Below are positions 8,910-18,243 of a stretch of 64,000 bases of DNA, in pieces. A program made the position numbers and the translations under genes. Each line of letters starts with the position of its first letter. The stretch's first letter is position 1. The notes below the pieces were generated by a model. That model saw nothing but the letters and a program-made list of their open reading frames with translations. It made no database searches and was not told where the DNA came from. This DNA is from Anaerotignum sp. (GTDB lineage Bacteria; Bacillota; Clostridia; Lachnospirales; Anaerotignaceae). The stretch is taken from positions 3,799-67,798 of the forward strand of contig JAHHTX010000001.1 in assembly GCA_020024255.1 (NCBI GenBank), in the 5' to 3' direction.

Positions 8910-9416
8910 ATGAAGTTGGAAATGGCTCAATTATTCGGAAAAAACGGTGCATCTATGCCTGTTTCTTTATGCGAGCAAATGGAAGATTGTTCAGTGTATC
9001 CCGATGTTGTGGGTTTTATGGAGCCTGTAAAAATAGAAGGAACACTCAGAAACGAAAACGAGATTTTCGTTTTGGAGGCAAAAGGGAAAACAAAGGTCGA
9101 AATCCCTTGTGACCGTTGCCTAACACCGGTCTTGGTTGAGGTTACCTTCAATATTGAGGAGCGTTTTTCCCATACAGGCAGAGATAACGAAGAGACAGAA
9201 ACTTTTTCGGGAGATCGGATTGATCTTACGGATTTTGTCAGAAGCGGGATTGTGGAGAATCTTCCCATGAAAGTGGTTTGTAGCGAGAACTGCAAAGGAC
9301 TCTGCCCTGTCTGCGGCAAGGATTTGAACAAAGGAGATTGCGGATGTGATACTACGGAGTTTGATCCAAGATTTGAAAGTTTAAGGGCTCTTTTCAATGT
9401 TGATGAGGAGGTGTAG
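8910..9416 (+). CDS. yceD: DUF177 family protein (YceD/YlbN)
   Basis: 168 residues. The family is linked to rpmF across bacteria and is implicated in 23S rRNA or large-subunit accumulation. The conserved features are CDRCLTPVLVEV in the middle and a C-terminal cysteine cluster CSENCKGLCPVCGKDL..GDCGCD. The position two bases before rpmF is diagnostic. The start follows GGGGTGATAGAG. Exact molecular role is unresolved in the family. Confidence 0.9.
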   Translation: MKLEMAQLFGKNGASMPVSLCEQMEDCSVYPDVVGFMEPVKIEGTLRNENEIFVLEAKGKTKVEIPCDRCLTPVLVEVTFNIEERFSHTGRDNEETETFSGDRIDLTDFVRSGIVENLPMKVVCSENCKGLCPVCGKDLNKGDCGCDTTEFDPRFESLRALFNVDEEV

Positions 9417-9418
9417 AA

Positions 9419-9598
9419 ATGGCTGTACCCAAGGGACGAGTATCGAAATCTAAAAGAGATAAAAGAAAAGCACAGAGCTGGAAGATTGCAACACCCAGCC
9501 TGGTAAAATGCAGCAAGTGTGGTGAACTGATGGTTCCTCATCAGGTTTGCAAGGCTTGTGGTGCATATAACAAAAAGACAATCGTTAAGGTTGACTAA
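9419..9598 (+). CDS. rpmF: 50S ribosomal protein L32
   Basis: 59 residues beginning MAVPKGRVSKSKRDKRKAQS. The zinc-binding form is present, with CSKC and CKAC pairs giving all four cysteines, so this is the C+ paralogue. GAGGAGG precedes the ATG and overlaps the end of yceD. The usual next gene plsX is absent; an intrinsic terminator follows directly. Confidence 0.96.
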   Translation: MAVPKGRVSKSKRDKRKAQSWKIATPSLVKCSKCGELMVPHQVCKACGAYNKKTIVKVD

Positions 9599-9610
9599 GT
9601 TGTGTATGGA

Positions 9611-9638
9611 AAAGACGGTAGAAATGCCGTCTTTTTTT
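9611..9638 (+). terminator. Rho-independent terminator after rpmF
   Basis: Stem AAAGACGG (9611-9618) with CCGTCTTT (9627-9634), loop of 8, then a T-run. Confidence 0.85.
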
Positions 9639-9945
9639 ATATCAATGGGAATCTCCAAAAGGAAAGCACATATGTATTTTTTTGGGAAATTTAAGGAAAA
9701 TGAAGAAGAATGATTATCGAATTTTGCATAATATGGTATACTACTACGAAGGAAAAATAATTGTTAAACGCTGTTGATTTTATACAGTTTTTTCCTGTAA
9801 ATAAAGGTGAAATTTAGCAGTCATTCATTTCTGCCGGCATGAAAACGAAAGACGCTTTTTTATACAAAATAGGTAGAATGTCTATGGAAATCTGTTAGAA
9901 AAGAGATTATTATTTTATTTATAAGTTTTTAAAAAGGGTGATAGT
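9639..9945. other. Intergenic leader region before the MMPL gene
   Basis: About 300 AT-rich bases with no ORF of note. A possible promoter has TTATCG (9714-9719) and TATACT (9737-9742) with 17-base spacing, which would leave a leader near 195 bases. I see no recognised riboswitch. The MMPL start is preceded by AAAGGGTG. Confidence 0.4.
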
Positions 9946-12456
9946 ATGGCAAAAAATCATGACGGCCCAAGCTTTATGGTTCGTCTGGCAACATTGATTG
10001 TAGATAAAAGGAATTTATTTTTTCTTATATATGGTGCGGCGATTATTTTTTCGCTAGTATCAAGCAGATGGACAGCAGTAAACAACGATTTGACTTCCTA
10101 TCTTCCAAAAGAAACGGAAACAAGACAAGGTCTTGATTTAATGGAAAAGGAATTTACGACTTTTGCCACTGCAAGAGTTATGGTCAATAATATTACATAT
10201 CAACAAGCAGAGGATATTGCAAAGGAGTTAGAGGAAGTATCCGGTGTGAAAGAAGCTTTATTCGATGAAACCCAAGACCATTATATTGGGGCGGCGGCGA
10301 TGTTTAGCGTGACTTTTGACGGAGAAGTGGAAGATGATGTGTCAAAAGAGGCTCTGGAGGATATTCGCTCTCTTTTAAAGCCTTATGACGTATACATATC
10401 AACAGAAGTAGGTAACGACCGATCGGCTGCATTGGCTGAAGAAATGAAGATGATTATGGTCATTGCAGGCGTGATTATTGTTAGTGTACTGCTTTTGACT
10501 TCTAAAACATATATGGAAATTCCTGTACTACTTCTTACTTTTGGTACAGCGGCAATTCTCAATAAGGGAACAAATTTCTTTTTTGGGGAAATTTCCTTTA
10601 TTTCTGATTCTGTAACGGTAGTATTGCAGTTGGCACTTGCCATTGACTATGCCATTATTCTTTGCCACAGATATAGTGAAGAACGGCAGAAAATGGAGCC
10701 AAGAGAAGCAGTTATCATTGCCTTGAGCAAAGCAATACCGGAAATTTCTGCCAGTAGCTTGACCACAATTTCCGGTATGATGGCTCTGATGTTTATGAAA
10801 TTTGGCATTGGTTATGACTTGGGTCGTGTACTGATAAAGGCCATATTGTTTAGTTTGTTATCGGTATTTACGTTGATGCCCGGTTTGTTGGTGCTATTCA
10901 GTAAGGGGATAGACCGTACACACCATCAAAATTTTGTACCGAATATTGAAGGAATTGGACGGATTATTATTAAATTCCAATATGTTGTACCACCTATTTT
11001 TTTGGTGGCAATTTTGATTGGATTTAAATTGTCGTCTATGTGCCCTTATGCTTATGGCTATACCAATATTACTTCCATTCAGGAAAGTGAACAGACCATC
11101 GCTGACCATAAGGTAAACGATACTTTTGGGGCACAGAATACCTTAGCAGTAGTTATACCAAAAGGTGACTATGACAAAGAACGTGCATTGCTTGCAAAAT
11201 TGGAAAGTCACCCGGAAGTAAAGTCTGCCCTTGGGATTGCCAATGCAGAGGCTGAAGACGATTACAAGCTGGCAGATGAACTGACGCCAAGGCAGTTTGC
11301 AGAAATGCTTGATTTGGACGTGGAAGTTGCAAATCTGTTATATACAGCCTATGGATTGAAAGAACAAGAATATGGATATGTAGCAAACCTAGATAAATAT
11401 AAGGTTCCGCTTATAGATATGTTCCTTTTTGTCCATGAAGAAGCCGACAAGGGTTATGTGGAACTAGATGAGGATTTGAAACAGGATTTGGATGATGCTT
11501 ATGAAAAAATAAGTGATGCACAAAAACAGCTGCAAGGAGAGGAATACACCCGTTTGGTTTTGGATTTGGGTTTGCCAGAAGAAGGGGAAAAGACATTTGC
11601 GTTCTTAAATGGTGAGTTAAGAGATGATGTAAAGCAGTATTATGACGATTTTCTTCTTGTAGGAAATACCACTAGCGATTACGACTTATCATCTTCTTTT
11701 AGCCGGGATAATGTCATGATTAGTATTCTTTCTATTGTATTTGTTATTTTGGTACTATTGTTTACCTTTCAGTCAGTGGGCTTGCCTATTCTACTGATTT
11801 TGGTTATTCAGGGGAGTGTATGGATTAACTTTTCCTTCCCATATTTGATGAAAAGTCCATTGTTCTTCCTCAGCTATTTGGTTGTAAGTTCCATTCAGAT
11901 GGGGGCAAATATCGACTATGCCATTGTAATTTCCAGTCGTTATATGGACTTGAAAAAGGAGTTGCCGCCGAAAAAAGCAATTAGTGTAGCATTGAATCAG
12001 GCATTTCCTACCATTATTACTTCCGGTTCCATGCTGGCAGCAGCAGGACTCTTAATTGGGTTTATCTCCTCTGATCCCACTGTTGCATCTATTGGGATAT
12101 GCTTGGGACGAGGCACAATTTTGTCTATTTTCTTGGTTATGTTGGTACTGCCGGAAATCCTTTTACTGGGAGATACCATTATCGAACGTACAAAGTTTGA
12201 TATTAAGCCACCGGAAATTACACATGAGGCCAACAGTGCAATGCGTTTAAATGGACACATTCGTGGATATGTCAATGGTGTTATGGATGCAAAAGTACAG
12301 GGCATTATTCGTGGTGATATTCATGCCATATTGAATACAGGGACATTGCCGGAAGATGGACAGCATCTTTTGAAACGAGAAAATTTAGAAGATTTTATTC
12401 CGGAAGAAGAAAAGGAAAAGAAAGGGGGCGAAACAGATGAATCAAACAAGGTATAA
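9946..12456 (+). CDS. MMPL/RND-family membrane permease
   Basis: 836 residues. The topology is that of the MMPL/HAE3-like RND family: one N-terminal helix, an extracytoplasmic domain (about 45-165), five to six helices (about 170-330), then a second copy of the same plan with a larger extracytoplasmic domain (about 365-585) and helices to about 745. Intramembrane signatures include LAIDYAIILCHRYSEER and its second-half equivalent IDYAIVISSRYMDL, with the Asp expected for proton coupling. A soluble tail contains the short repeat-like segment NGHIRGYVNGVMDAKVQG. Its last 20 bases overlap the start of the GLUG protein gene, implying translational coupling. Substrate unknown. Confidence 0.85.
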   Translation: MAKNHDGPSFMVRLATLIVDKRNLFFLIYGAAIIFSLVSSRWTAVNNDLTSYLPKETETRQGLDLMEKEFTTFATARVMVNNITYQQAEDIAKELEEVSGVKEALFDETQDHYIGAAAMFSVTFDGEVEDDVSKEALEDIRSLLKPYDVYISTEVGNDRSAALAEEMKMIMVIAGVIIVSVLLLTSKTYMEIPVLLLTFGTAAILNKGTNFFFGEISFISDSVTVVLQLALAIDYAIILCHRYSEERQKMEPREAVIIALSKAIPEISASSLTTISGMMALMFMKFGIGYDLGRVLIKAILFSLLSVFTLMPGLLVLFSKGIDRTHHQNFVPNIEGIGRIIIKFQYVVPPIFLVAILIGFKLSSMCPYAYGYTNITSIQESEQTIADHKVNDTFGAQNTLAVVIPKGDYDKERALLAKLESHPEVKSALGIANAEAEDDYKLADELTPRQFAEMLDLDVEVANLLYTAYGLKEQEYGYVANLDKYKVPLIDMFLFVHEEADKGYVELDEDLKQDLDDAYEKISDAQKQLQGEEYTRLVLDLGLPEEGEKTFAFLNGELRDDVKQYYDDFLLVGNTTSDYDLSSSFSRDNVMISILSIVFVILVLLFTFQSVGLPILLILVIQGSVWINFSFPYLMKSPLFFLSYLVVSSIQMGANIDYAIVISSRYMDLKKELPPKKAISVALNQAFPTIITSGSMLAAAGLLIGFISSDPTVASIGICLGRGTILSIFLVMLVLPEILLLGDTIIERTKFDIKPPEITHEANSAMRLNGHIRGYVNGVMDAKVQGIIRGDIHAILNTGTLPEDGQHLLKRENLEDFIPEEEKEKKGGETDESNKV

Positions 12457-15400
12457 ACGATGGATTGCATTTTTTCTAACAGTACTTATTGCAGTTAGTG
12501 TGCCATTTACACCTCAGGCATTGGCATCAGATGGCGGGAATGTTATTTCCATTTCTTCGGAAAAAGATTGGGCTGATTTTATCAAAAACTGCAAATTGGA
12601 CAGTTGGTCACAGGGAAAAAGCGTTGTACTTAATACGGATTTGAATTTAAATGGAAAATTTCGCCCTGTTCCTATTTTTTGCGGCAGTTTTGACGGTAAC
12701 GGACACAGTATTCATATTGGCACTTACCGTTCCTCTGCATCAGATATGGGTGTTTTCCGCTACCTGACAGCGGGGGCAGAAGTGAAAAACTTACAGGTGA
12801 CAGGAACTTGGGCGGTATCCGGCAGCAAAGATGCTGTGGGTGGTATCGTGGGAAACAACAGTGGCACAGTTTCTGCATCTACTTTTAAAGGTGTCGTGGA
12901 AGGAAGAAATAATATTGGTGGTATTGTTGGGATTAACGAAGAAACAGGCATCATTGCAGATTGCACAGTCCTTGGAAAAATTGAAGGGGAACATTATGCC
13001 GGAGGAATTGCAGGACAAAATTTGGGCAGAATTCTGAGAAGCAGAAATGAAAGTTCTGTCAATACAGAAGGGGAAAATGTGAAAACATCTTTAGATGAAA
13101 TTGATGTATCAAAAATCAACAGTACAGAGAATGTTTCCGCTTATACAGATATTGGCGGTATTACGGGATTTTCCAGTGGTCTTTTGGAGGACTGTGAGAA
13201 TATCGGTACCATTGGGTATCCCCGCATAGGCTATAATGTGGGTGGTATTGCTGGCAGACAGTCGGGACAGATACGGAAATGTGAAAACAAAGGTAAGGTA
13301 TATGGGAGAAAAGATATTGGTGGTATAGTCGGACAGATGGAGCCATATTTGACATTGAAATTTGGCAAAGATGATTTGGAACGCCTTCTTGATGCTTTTA
13401 CGGGACTGCAAAAGCTTATGGATGGTCTGTTAGATGATACACAGGACACGGGAAATGCTTTTTCAGCCCGTATGCAGAATATTTCCGCATTGACAAACGA
13501 TGCCAGAGGAAATGCGGATTATCTCATTAAGCATACACAGGATTATGTGGAAGAAAGTTTGCTTATTGTCAATGACATGGCAGAGCGGGCAGATGGTTTT
13601 ATTTATGATATGAACAGAGCTATGCAGCAGGGTGATGTACTTTCGGAAGAAATACAAGATGTGTTTTCACAGATGCATCGTTTGACGGACAAGATGCAGG
13701 ACGCAGCAGAGTCTGGAGAAAAGATTTTTGCACACACCAAGGAAAGCATAGATATTTTGGAACCTGCGATGGATTCCTATTTGGATATTTTGGGTAATGT
13801 AAAAAATAGTGCAATAGGTGTTGTACAGAAGGCAAAAAAAGTTCTGGAGAGTTTGAAAAATGCGGCGGGAAGTATACCAAAACCGGAACTTCCAAAACCA
13901 CCACAGAAACCGCCTGTTGATGGTGGAGATGGGGCAGAAGGGAACAGTAATGGAGGTAATGGAGGTAATCTTCCTCATCTTCCGACTGTGCCCGATACAG
14001 AGAAACAAAATGTGCAGGCGGCAGTGCAGGAATTGAAGAATGCTTTGTCAAGTTTAAATAATGCCATAAACAGTTGGCAATCAAAAGGTGGCGAACTGCG
14101 GGATTCCATGAAAGATGCCAAAAAAGAAGTGGAGAAGGCATTGAACAGCGGAAGTGATATGGCAGAAGAACTGGGTGCATCGCTTTCTCACTTGGACGAT
14201 GCGATATCGGAAATGGAAGATGTGGAGCAGAAAGCGGCTGATATTACAGGCAGACTGCAAGACGCAGTGGAAAGCTTTCAGGCAGGGGGAACACCGCAGT
14301 TTCCTGTGCCGGGGGCAAAGTTTAGAGAAAATTCTGACGAACTTTTAGACCGCACCGGCGAAATTTTAGATGAAGTCGATGGATTGGTAGACGATATGGA
14401 TGAAAAAGGAGATATTCTGATTGAAGATCTTCGTGCCATGAATCGTCAAATGGGAACAATCATTGATATTATGCACGATATTTATAAAGCGGTATTAGAT
14501 GAAGATAATTCTGATGAGCGGTATGAAGATGTTTCTGAGGCAGAAAATACTTCTCCGGAAGGCGTTGTAGAGCAATGCCGAAACTATGGCATTGTAGAAG
14601 GTGACGTAGATGTAGGCGGTATCAGTGGTGTGATTGGTGTGGAATATGACTTTGACCCTGAAGATGATTTGGAGAAAAAAGGAAAAAGATCTTTGGATGT
14701 ACACTATCAGACAAAGGCGATACTGCGGAGTTCCATAAACCATGGAGCTGTCACGGGTAAGAAGGATTATATTGGCGGAATTGTTGGATACATGAAAATG
14801 GGTAGTCTTTCCCAATGTGAGGCCTACGGAAAAGTAATCAGCCAAAATGGCGATTATGTGGGCGGCATTGCAGGACAGAGCGATTCTGTCATTCGAAAAA
14901 GTGCAGCAAAGGTTATTTTGGAAGGGGGAAAATATATTGGCGGCATTGCAGGACAGGGTAATGATATTTTGAAATGTGGTGCAATGGTAGACATTGCAAA
15001 GGCAGATGAGGGAATTGGCACTATTGCAGGCAATGCAGAAGGAGAATTTTCTGATAACTATTTTGTAGAGTGTGAATGGGGCGGTATTGATGACATCAGC
15101 TATGCAGGAAAAGCTGAACCTATGGCCTATGAGGACTTCATACAACTGGAAGGACTGCCGGAGCGTTTCCGTTCTTTCTATTTGACCTTTATCGCAGACG
15201 GAAAAATTCTTGCGGATTTGGCATACCCATACGGTGCAGAAGTGAGCAGTCAGGAAATTCCGAAAATTCCTTTGAAAAAGGGCTGTTCAGGAAAATGGGA
15301 GGATTTGCCAAAGACCGTTACCTTTGACCGTATTTTGGAGGCGGTATATACCCAGAATAATTCTTCTATTGCATCTAAAGAAAAATGTGATGATGGTGTG

Positions 15401-15826
15401 AAGTCGGTTATGTTGGCAGAAGGCAGCTTTGCAGAAGATGATGTGATTACGCTGACACCGCTTTCCGAAAAAGAAGCAGGCGTGACAGAAGGTGGTACAT
15501 ATGCCGAAGGCTGGAAGGTCAAATTGCCTGATGATGGCAAGAAAGAGCATTTGATTCGTTACTGTGTACCGGAAGGAAAAGGCAGAGTACACTTGTATCA
15601 ACTGACTGAGCAAGGTGCAAAGAAGCTGTCTGTGGACAGAGATGGTCAATACTTATGCTTCCCCATGAAGGGAAATGAATTTACCATTTACAGCACACGC
15701 AGTTCTAACGCAGGTATTGCACTTCTGATTAGCTGTGGTATTGCGGCTGTAGTTGTGATTTGCATACATAAAAAACGCAAAAAAATTAAGAAATTTGTAG
15801 GTGAAAGTCAAGAGGATAAGGTGTAA
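12437..15826 (+). CDS. Large surface protein with GLUG repeats, coiled coils and C-terminal anchor helix
   Basis: 1,129 residues. A signal peptide (about 1-30, cleavage near ALAS) leads into GLUG-type repeats (about 85-300) with recurring V/I-GGI-V/A-G units, then long coiled coil (about 315-470), a proline- and glycine-rich linker (about 475-515), more coiled coil (to about 700), a second GLUG set (about 715-880), an unassigned domain, and a membrane helix (about 1092-1110) followed by a lysine-rich tail. It should be exported and anchored in the membrane with the repeats outside. GLUG motifs occur in adhesins and IgA proteases. The start overlaps the MMPL stop and has AAAGGGGG upstream, so the two products are probably partners. 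No catalytic motif is seen. Confidence 0.8.
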   Translation: MNQTRYKRWIAFFLTVLIAVSVPFTPQALASDGGNVISISSEKDWADFIKNCKLDSWSQGKSVVLNTDLNLNGKFRPVPIFCGSFDGNGHSIHIGTYRSSASDMGVFRYLTAGAEVKNLQVTGTWAVSGSKDAVGGIVGNNSGTVSASTFKGVVEGRNNIGGIVGINEETGIIADCTVLGKIEGEHYAGGIAGQNLGRILRSRNESSVNTEGENVKTSLDEIDVSKINSTENVSAYTDIGGITGFSSGLLEDCENIGTIGYPRIGYNVGGIAGRQSGQIRKCENKGKVYGRKDIGGIVGQMEPYLTLKFGKDDLERLLDAFTGLQKLMDGLLDDTQDTGNAFSARMQNISALTNDARGNADYLIKHTQDYVEESLLIVNDMAERADGFIYDMNRAMQQGDVLSEEIQDVFSQMHRLTDKMQDAAESGEKIFAHTKESIDILEPAMDSYLDILGNVKNSAIGVVQKAKKVLESLKNAAGSIPKPELPKPPQKPPVDGGDGAEGNSNGGNGGNLPHLPTVPDTEKQNVQAAVQELKNALSSLNNAINSWQSKGGELRDSMKDAKKEVEKALNSGSDMAEELGASLSHLDDAISEMEDVEQKAADITGRLQDAVESFQAGGTPQFPVPGAKFRENSDELLDRTGEILDEVDGLVDDMDEKGDILIEDLRAMNRQMGTIIDIMHDIYKAVLDEDNSDERYEDVSEAENTSPEGVVEQCRNYGIVEGDVDVGGISGVIGVEYDFDPEDDLEKKGKRSLDVHYQTKAILRSSINHGAVTGKKDYIGGIVGYMKMGSLSQCEAYGKVISQNGDYVGGIAGQSDSVIRKSAAKVILEGGKYIGGIAGQGNDILKCGAMVDIAKADEGIGTIAGNAEGEFSDNYFVECEWGGIDDISYAGKAEPMAYEDFIQLEGLPERFRSFYLTFIADGKILADLAYPYGAEVSSQEIPKIPLKKGCSGKWEDLPKTVTFDRILEAVYTQNNSSIASKEKCDDGVKSVMLAEGSFAEDDVITLTPLSEKEAGVTEGGTYAEGWKVKLPDDGKKEHLIRYCVPEGKGRVHLYQLTEQGAKKLSVDRDGQYLCFPMKGNEFTIYSTRSSNAGIALLISCGIAAVVVICIHKKRKKIKKFVGESQEDKV

Positions 15827-15829
15827 AAT

Positions 15830-15863
15830 AAAGCTGTATGGTACAGGTGTACCATACAGCTTT
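15830..15863 (+). terminator. Perfect 15-bp hairpin after the GLUG gene
   Basis: AAAGCTGTATGGTAC (15830-15844) pairs fully with GTACCATACAGCTTT (15849-15863). The T-run is short, so termination is likely but not certain. Confidence 0.65.
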
Positions 15864-15921
15864 ATACATGAAGTGAAAATACAGCAGAATTTTTTTGATT
15901 TTGCAGAATAGGGGGAGAAAT

Positions 15922-17544
15922 ATGAAAAAGAAAATCTTTTTGGTGGCGGCTGTGGTATGTATGCTGTGCAGCCAGACAGTATGGGGAGCAGAGTTTTCCG
16001 ATGTGCCTGCCAATCACTGGGCATATCAGGAAGTTAAAAAAGCAAGTGAAATTGGTTTTATCAGCGGTGTAGAACAAGGGCGTTTTGGACTTGGACAGAC
16101 TGTGACAAGAGGGCAGTTTGTTTCCATGATGTGCCGTATGTTCGGTTGGGAAAAGGCCGCAAGTGAAAGTGGGTCTTTTTCGGATAATCAGGATAAAAAT
16201 GCTTGGTATTTTCAGAGCATTGAAACAGCAGTAAAGCACAAAGCAGTGGACGCAGGAGGAGAGTTTAGACCCAATGATCCCATTACCCGTGAGGAAATGG
16301 CGGTGATGCTGGTGAAGGGCTTGGGTTATGACAGCCTTGCAGAAGATGCGGAAAAAGACAACCGTTTTACTGATGTATCTGCCAATAAAGGATATATTAA
16401 CCTTGCCTATGATTTTGGCATTGTCAGTGGAAAAGGTGAAGGACAGTTTTTGCCACAGGGAACAGCGACAAGAGAAGAAGCGGCAGCCATGATGATACGC
16501 TGTTTTGACAAGATGCACGGTGATACAAATTTTGTACATGGATTTTATGCTTTTTCTTCCTACGGGCAGAAAGATGTTGCAAAGGAAATGGATGCGGTAT
16601 CCTTTGGTTGGAGCCGCATGGAATATCGGGACGGCGAAGGCGTTGTGGTGAATACATTATCTGATAATGGCAATGAATGGACAGTACCAGAAGGCTATGA
16701 GCAGATTGTTAATGAATTGCAGGCAAATGGCGTACAGACCAACCTCAATGTATTCCTTTCTGACATAGCCACAGCAGAGAAAATACTGGGAAATGCGGAA
16801 AACAGAACAGCGGCGGTTAATGGTATTTTGGAAGAAGTTACGGTGCCCTATAAGAAATTGGGCAAAAATCCTTACATGGGTGTGACCATTGATTTTGAGG
16901 GACTCAGAGGAAGTGCCATGAAACAGAATTTTACGGCATTCCTTGGTGAACTGGACGGAAAACTGGAGGCAAAAGGGAAAAAACTCTATGTGGCGGTGCA
17001 TCCTGCAACAAAAGACGGCATATATTACGACGGATATGATTTTAAGGCCATTGGGGAATTGGCAGATAAGGTCATTTTAATGGCATATGATTATGAAGCA
17101 AAGGGTGTTTCCAAAGAGGTACAGGACAGCGGCTTTACCACAACACCTGTAACACCTTTTCCCGAAGTTTATCATGGGCTAAAAGTAATTGGAGATAAAA
17201 ACACTGGGATTGCCGATAAAAATAAAATTGTTTTGGGGATAAGTCCTTCTGCCAATGTGGAGTGGGATGTGAAAAATGGTGCTATTGTCAATGAAAAAGG
17301 AATTCAAAATAATTACCAAACCATTCAAACTTATATACAAAATGGGGCAAAAGCAGGATATTCCGAAAAGTATAAAAATCCTTATTTAGAAGTGCAAGAT
17401 GGTGATACCAAAAAGATTATCTGGTATGAAGACAGCAGAAGCATTGCGGATAAGAAGGCATTGATGCAGATGATGGGCGTGAAGGGGATTTCCTTATGGA
17501 GATTGGGATTAATTCCTGAGGAGATTTTGAACGAGGTACAATAA
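15922..17544 (+). CDS. SLH-domain protein with GH18 glycoside hydrolase domain
   Basis: 540 residues from the ATG at 15922, which follows AGGGGGAG. A signal peptide (about 1-22) is followed by three S-layer homology repeats (about 22-75, 80-140, 145-200), each with the FxDV..W/Y...I.. and T/ITR.. pattern, which bind pyruvylated wall polymers. The C-terminal half is a GH18 barrel of the spore-cortex hydrolase type (YaaH/SleL-like): YMGVTIDFEGLRG places the catalytic Glu at about residue 326. It probably hydrolyses N-acetylglucosaminidic bonds in peptidoglycan at the cell surface. A role in spores is possible but SLH domains argue for the vegetative wall. Confidence 0.88.
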   Translation: MKKKIFLVAAVVCMLCSQTVWGAEFSDVPANHWAYQEVKKASEIGFISGVEQGRFGLGQTVTRGQFVSMMCRMFGWEKAASESGSFSDNQDKNAWYFQSIETAVKHKAVDAGGEFRPNDPITREEMAVMLVKGLGYDSLAEDAEKDNRFTDVSANKGYINLAYDFGIVSGKGEGQFLPQGTATREEAAAMMIRCFDKMHGDTNFVHGFYAFSSYGQKDVAKEMDAVSFGWSRMEYRDGEGVVVNTLSDNGNEWTVPEGYEQIVNELQANGVQTNLNVFLSDIATAEKILGNAENRTAAVNGILEEVTVPYKKLGKNPYMGVTIDFEGLRGSAMKQNFTAFLGELDGKLEAKGKKLYVAVHPATKDGIYYDGYDFKAIGELADKVILMAYDYEAKGVSKEVQDSGFTTTPVTPFPEVYHGLKVIGDKNTGIADKNKIVLGISPSANVEWDVKNGAIVNEKGIQNNYQTIQTYIQNGAKAGYSEKYKNPYLEVQDGDTKKIIWYEDSRSIADKKALMQMMGVKGISLWRLGLIPEEILNEVQ

Positions 17545-17552
17545 CGAAGCAG

Positions 17553-17593
17553 AAAAAAGGTATTGTCGTGAATATACGACAATGCCTTTTTTT
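17553..17593 (+). terminator. Rho-independent terminator after the SLH-GH18 gene
   Basis: AAAAGGTATTGTCGT (17555-17569) pairs with ACGACAATGCCTTTT (17576-17590), one wobble, then T-rich. Confidence 0.85.
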
Positions 17594-18126
17594 AGCGTTT
17601 CTGCCAAAACGCCTTGTCAACACAAATTTGGTATTTGTTTTGATTATATATGTACATTACTGACAACTTTTCAGTATGTTGGAAATTTAGAAAACATAGG
17701 TAAGTTATTTCTATTTTTTTCGTACCAAGGATTTTGTAAAGGAATATTTTTATGTAAAGCCGTTGTTCCAGTACCAACTGTTTGATGAGAAACTGTTCTC
17801 CATAGTTTATTTTTCACATGGATTTCATTTTTATTCAGTAAGATAATTCAGTGATTTTCAGGTTGGTGAAGGCTTGCCATCTGTTAGCAGATTTGTTGGT
17901 ACATTTTACTTTCAGAGGAATCATAGCCTCAAGAAAAAAATATCTTTTTTCCTTTTGCCGTTGCCTAAAAGACTGTTACTCAATATTCCTTTTGCTCCTT
18001 CCTGTAAAATCTGTATGTGTAATCCCAATATCATTTCCTGCTGTTCCGTGGAGGGAAAACCAGTCGGCAAGTTGGGTGGAAGAGGAAAAGTCACTTGGAA
18101 CAGATAACGGCAGAATCCCACACCAT
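17594..18126. other. Gene-free region upstream of the phn operon
   Basis: More than 500 bases with no supported gene. Short interrupted minus-strand frames (for example 17921-18133, 70 codons, and a neighbouring frame on the upstream side) could be remnants of a decayed gene, but I cannot assign a family and no ribosome site is convincing. No known riboswitch was recognised. Confidence 0.4.
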
Positions 18127-18154
18127 TTAACATGCGTTTTACGCATATTTTCCA
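18127..18154 (+). promoter_or_regulatory. Candidate Pho-type regulatory box upstream of phnD
   Basis: Three TT-starting hexamers recur with exact 11-base period: TTAACA (18127-18132), TTTACG (18138-18143), TTTCCA (18149-18154). PhoP/PhoB boxes of Gram-positive bacteria are TT(A/C/T)A(C/T)A-like repeats with 11-base period. -10-like hexamers TAGAAT (18187-18192) and TAGTAT (18203-18208) lie downstream. Only the first hexamer is a good match. Confidence 0.35.
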
Positions 18155-18243
18155 TAAATTTGGTGGTTAAAATTATCGTTTTCTTTTAGAATCGGAAGTG
18201 GCTAGTATCTATTACTGCAACAATCAAATTGGAGGTAAACATT

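Noticed and set aside
8927..9658. Minus-strand open frame of 243 codons opposite yceD and rpmF
   Set aside because: Lies over two certain genes and their terminator; Ser/Phe-rich shadow.
17921..18133. 70-codon minus-strand ORF upstream of phnD
   Set aside because: No ribosome site, no recognised family; may be remnant DNA but not callable as a gene.
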